NCBI GenBank assembly: GCA_005879255.1
Contig: VBKY01000322.1
Coordinates: 1 to 6,105 of the forward strand
Length of the DNA: 6,105 nucleotides
Origin: Deltaproteobacteria bacterium
GTDB lineage: Bacteria; Desulfobacterota_B; Binatia; UBA9968
Reading direction: 5' to 3'
In this document: in pieces, positions 5,899-6,105 of the stretch
How the letters are laid out: each line of letters starts with the position of its first letter
Numbering within the stretch: the first letter of the stretch is position 1
Made by a program: the position numbers and the translations under genes
The notes under the pieces: generated by a model
Told to the model about the DNA's origin: nothing
Databases searched by the model: none
What the model saw: only the letters and a program-made list of their open reading frames with translations

Positions 5899-5926
5899 TT
5901 GTTATTATCCCGGAAGTGAATAGAAT
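5899..5926 (+). promoter_or_regulatory. Candidate promoter ahead of the thyX-like gene
   Basis: TTGTTA (5899-5904, four of six) and TAGAAT (5921-5926, five of six) are separated by 16 bp in the 90-bp gap after the oxidoreductase gene. Initiation would fall near 5933, giving a leader of about 27 nt with GAGGAT (5945-5950) as ribosome binding site. It suggests that the next gene is transcribed separately from the cassette. Confidence 0.35.
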
Positions 5927-5959
5927 GGCGGCACCTTTTTTGTTGAGGATGATCGAAGC

Positions 5960-6105
5960 ATGGCCGCCGAGTTCACCGCGGACGAACACAAACGCCTCGT
6001 CCCCTTTTTTACCAATCTCGATCGATCCACATTCGGTCTTAAATTGCCGGAAGAAGTTGCTGGCGCGTTGTTCTCGCGCTATAGCCGCTCGACGAAAAGT
6101 TTGCG
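5960..6105 (+). CDS. thyX: Probable FAD-dependent thymidylate synthase (ThyX), N-terminal fragment
   Basis: The frame begins at ATG 5960 and is open to the window end, encoding 48 residues. FFTNLDRSTFGL (16-27) and LPEEVAGALFSRYSRSTKSL (29-48) recall the start of long ThyX proteins, which have a segment like LPEVVKGALFARYSRSxKSLR. ThyX makes dTMP from dUMP with methylene-tetrahydrofolate and reduced FAD. The signature RHRxxSxNExSxR motif would lie beyond the window, so the assignment depends on the N-terminal resemblance alone. The 10-nt distance to GAGGAT is a little long, and a GAAG (5955-5958) lies too close to the ATG to be a strong alternative. It is a nucleotide-metabolism gene and probably not part of the upstream cassette. 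Confidence 0.65.
   Translation, partial: MAAEFTADEHKRLVPFFTNLDRSTFGLKLPEEVAGALFSRYSRSTKSL

Overview
The window is bacterial DNA of moderately high GC with tightly packed genes, short intergenic gaps and ATGA start/stop overlaps. The gene content resembles soil or sediment lineages related to the former Deltaproteobacteria, Binatota, NC10 or Acidobacteria: a RAYT-type transposase remnant, a TIGR01777-family epimerase, a polyketide-type KS-methyltransferase-FAD oxidoreductase cassette, and what looks like a long-form ThyX. The lineage is an inference from gene types only. There is no rRNA, tRNA or CRISPR array.

Layout, left to right. (1) 3-191 (+): the C-terminus of a REP-associated (IS200-like) transposase, followed by a short 20-bp-period direct repeat (197-230). 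(2) 2651 down to 245 (-): an apparent operon of an NAD(P)-binding epimerase (2651-1743), a classical short-chain dehydrogenase interrupted by one in-frame TAG (1700-852), and an exported peroxiredoxin-like protein interrupted by one in-frame TGA (835-245). (3) 2652-2739: an 88-bp divergent intergenic region with overlapping candidate promoters. (4) 2740-5869 (+): a translationally coupled three-gene cassette of beta-ketoacyl synthase, class I SAM methyltransferase and geranylgeranyl-reductase-type FAD oxidoreductase, probably for a small polyketide or lipid-like metabolite. (5) 5870-5959: a short intergenic region with a candidate promoter. (6) 5960-6105 (+): the N-terminus of a probable FAD-dependent thymidylate synthase, cut by the window edge.

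The most notable observation is the peroxiredoxin. The in-frame TGA falls exactly where the family has its catalytic cysteine, in a GYW-x-PFC motif, and the reading frame continues without shift into a fully conserved C-terminal half. A hairpin with a G-containing loop starts 15 nt after the TGA, at the position expected of a bacterial SECIS element. The simplest reading is a periplasmic selenoprotein with a UxxC redox motif that standard gene calling would split into two hypothetical pieces. The TAG in the neighbouring dehydrogenase is different: it falls at a non-catalytic position and looks like a point nonsense mutation or sequence error. TAG also ends two genes here, so it is a normal stop codon in this organism.

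The KS-methyltransferase-FAD cassette resembles the arrangement known from type III polyketide synthase loci, but the condensing enzyme is a FabF/KS-alpha-like thiolase-fold ketosynthase. No acyl carrier protein is visible in the window, so its substrate and product remain open.
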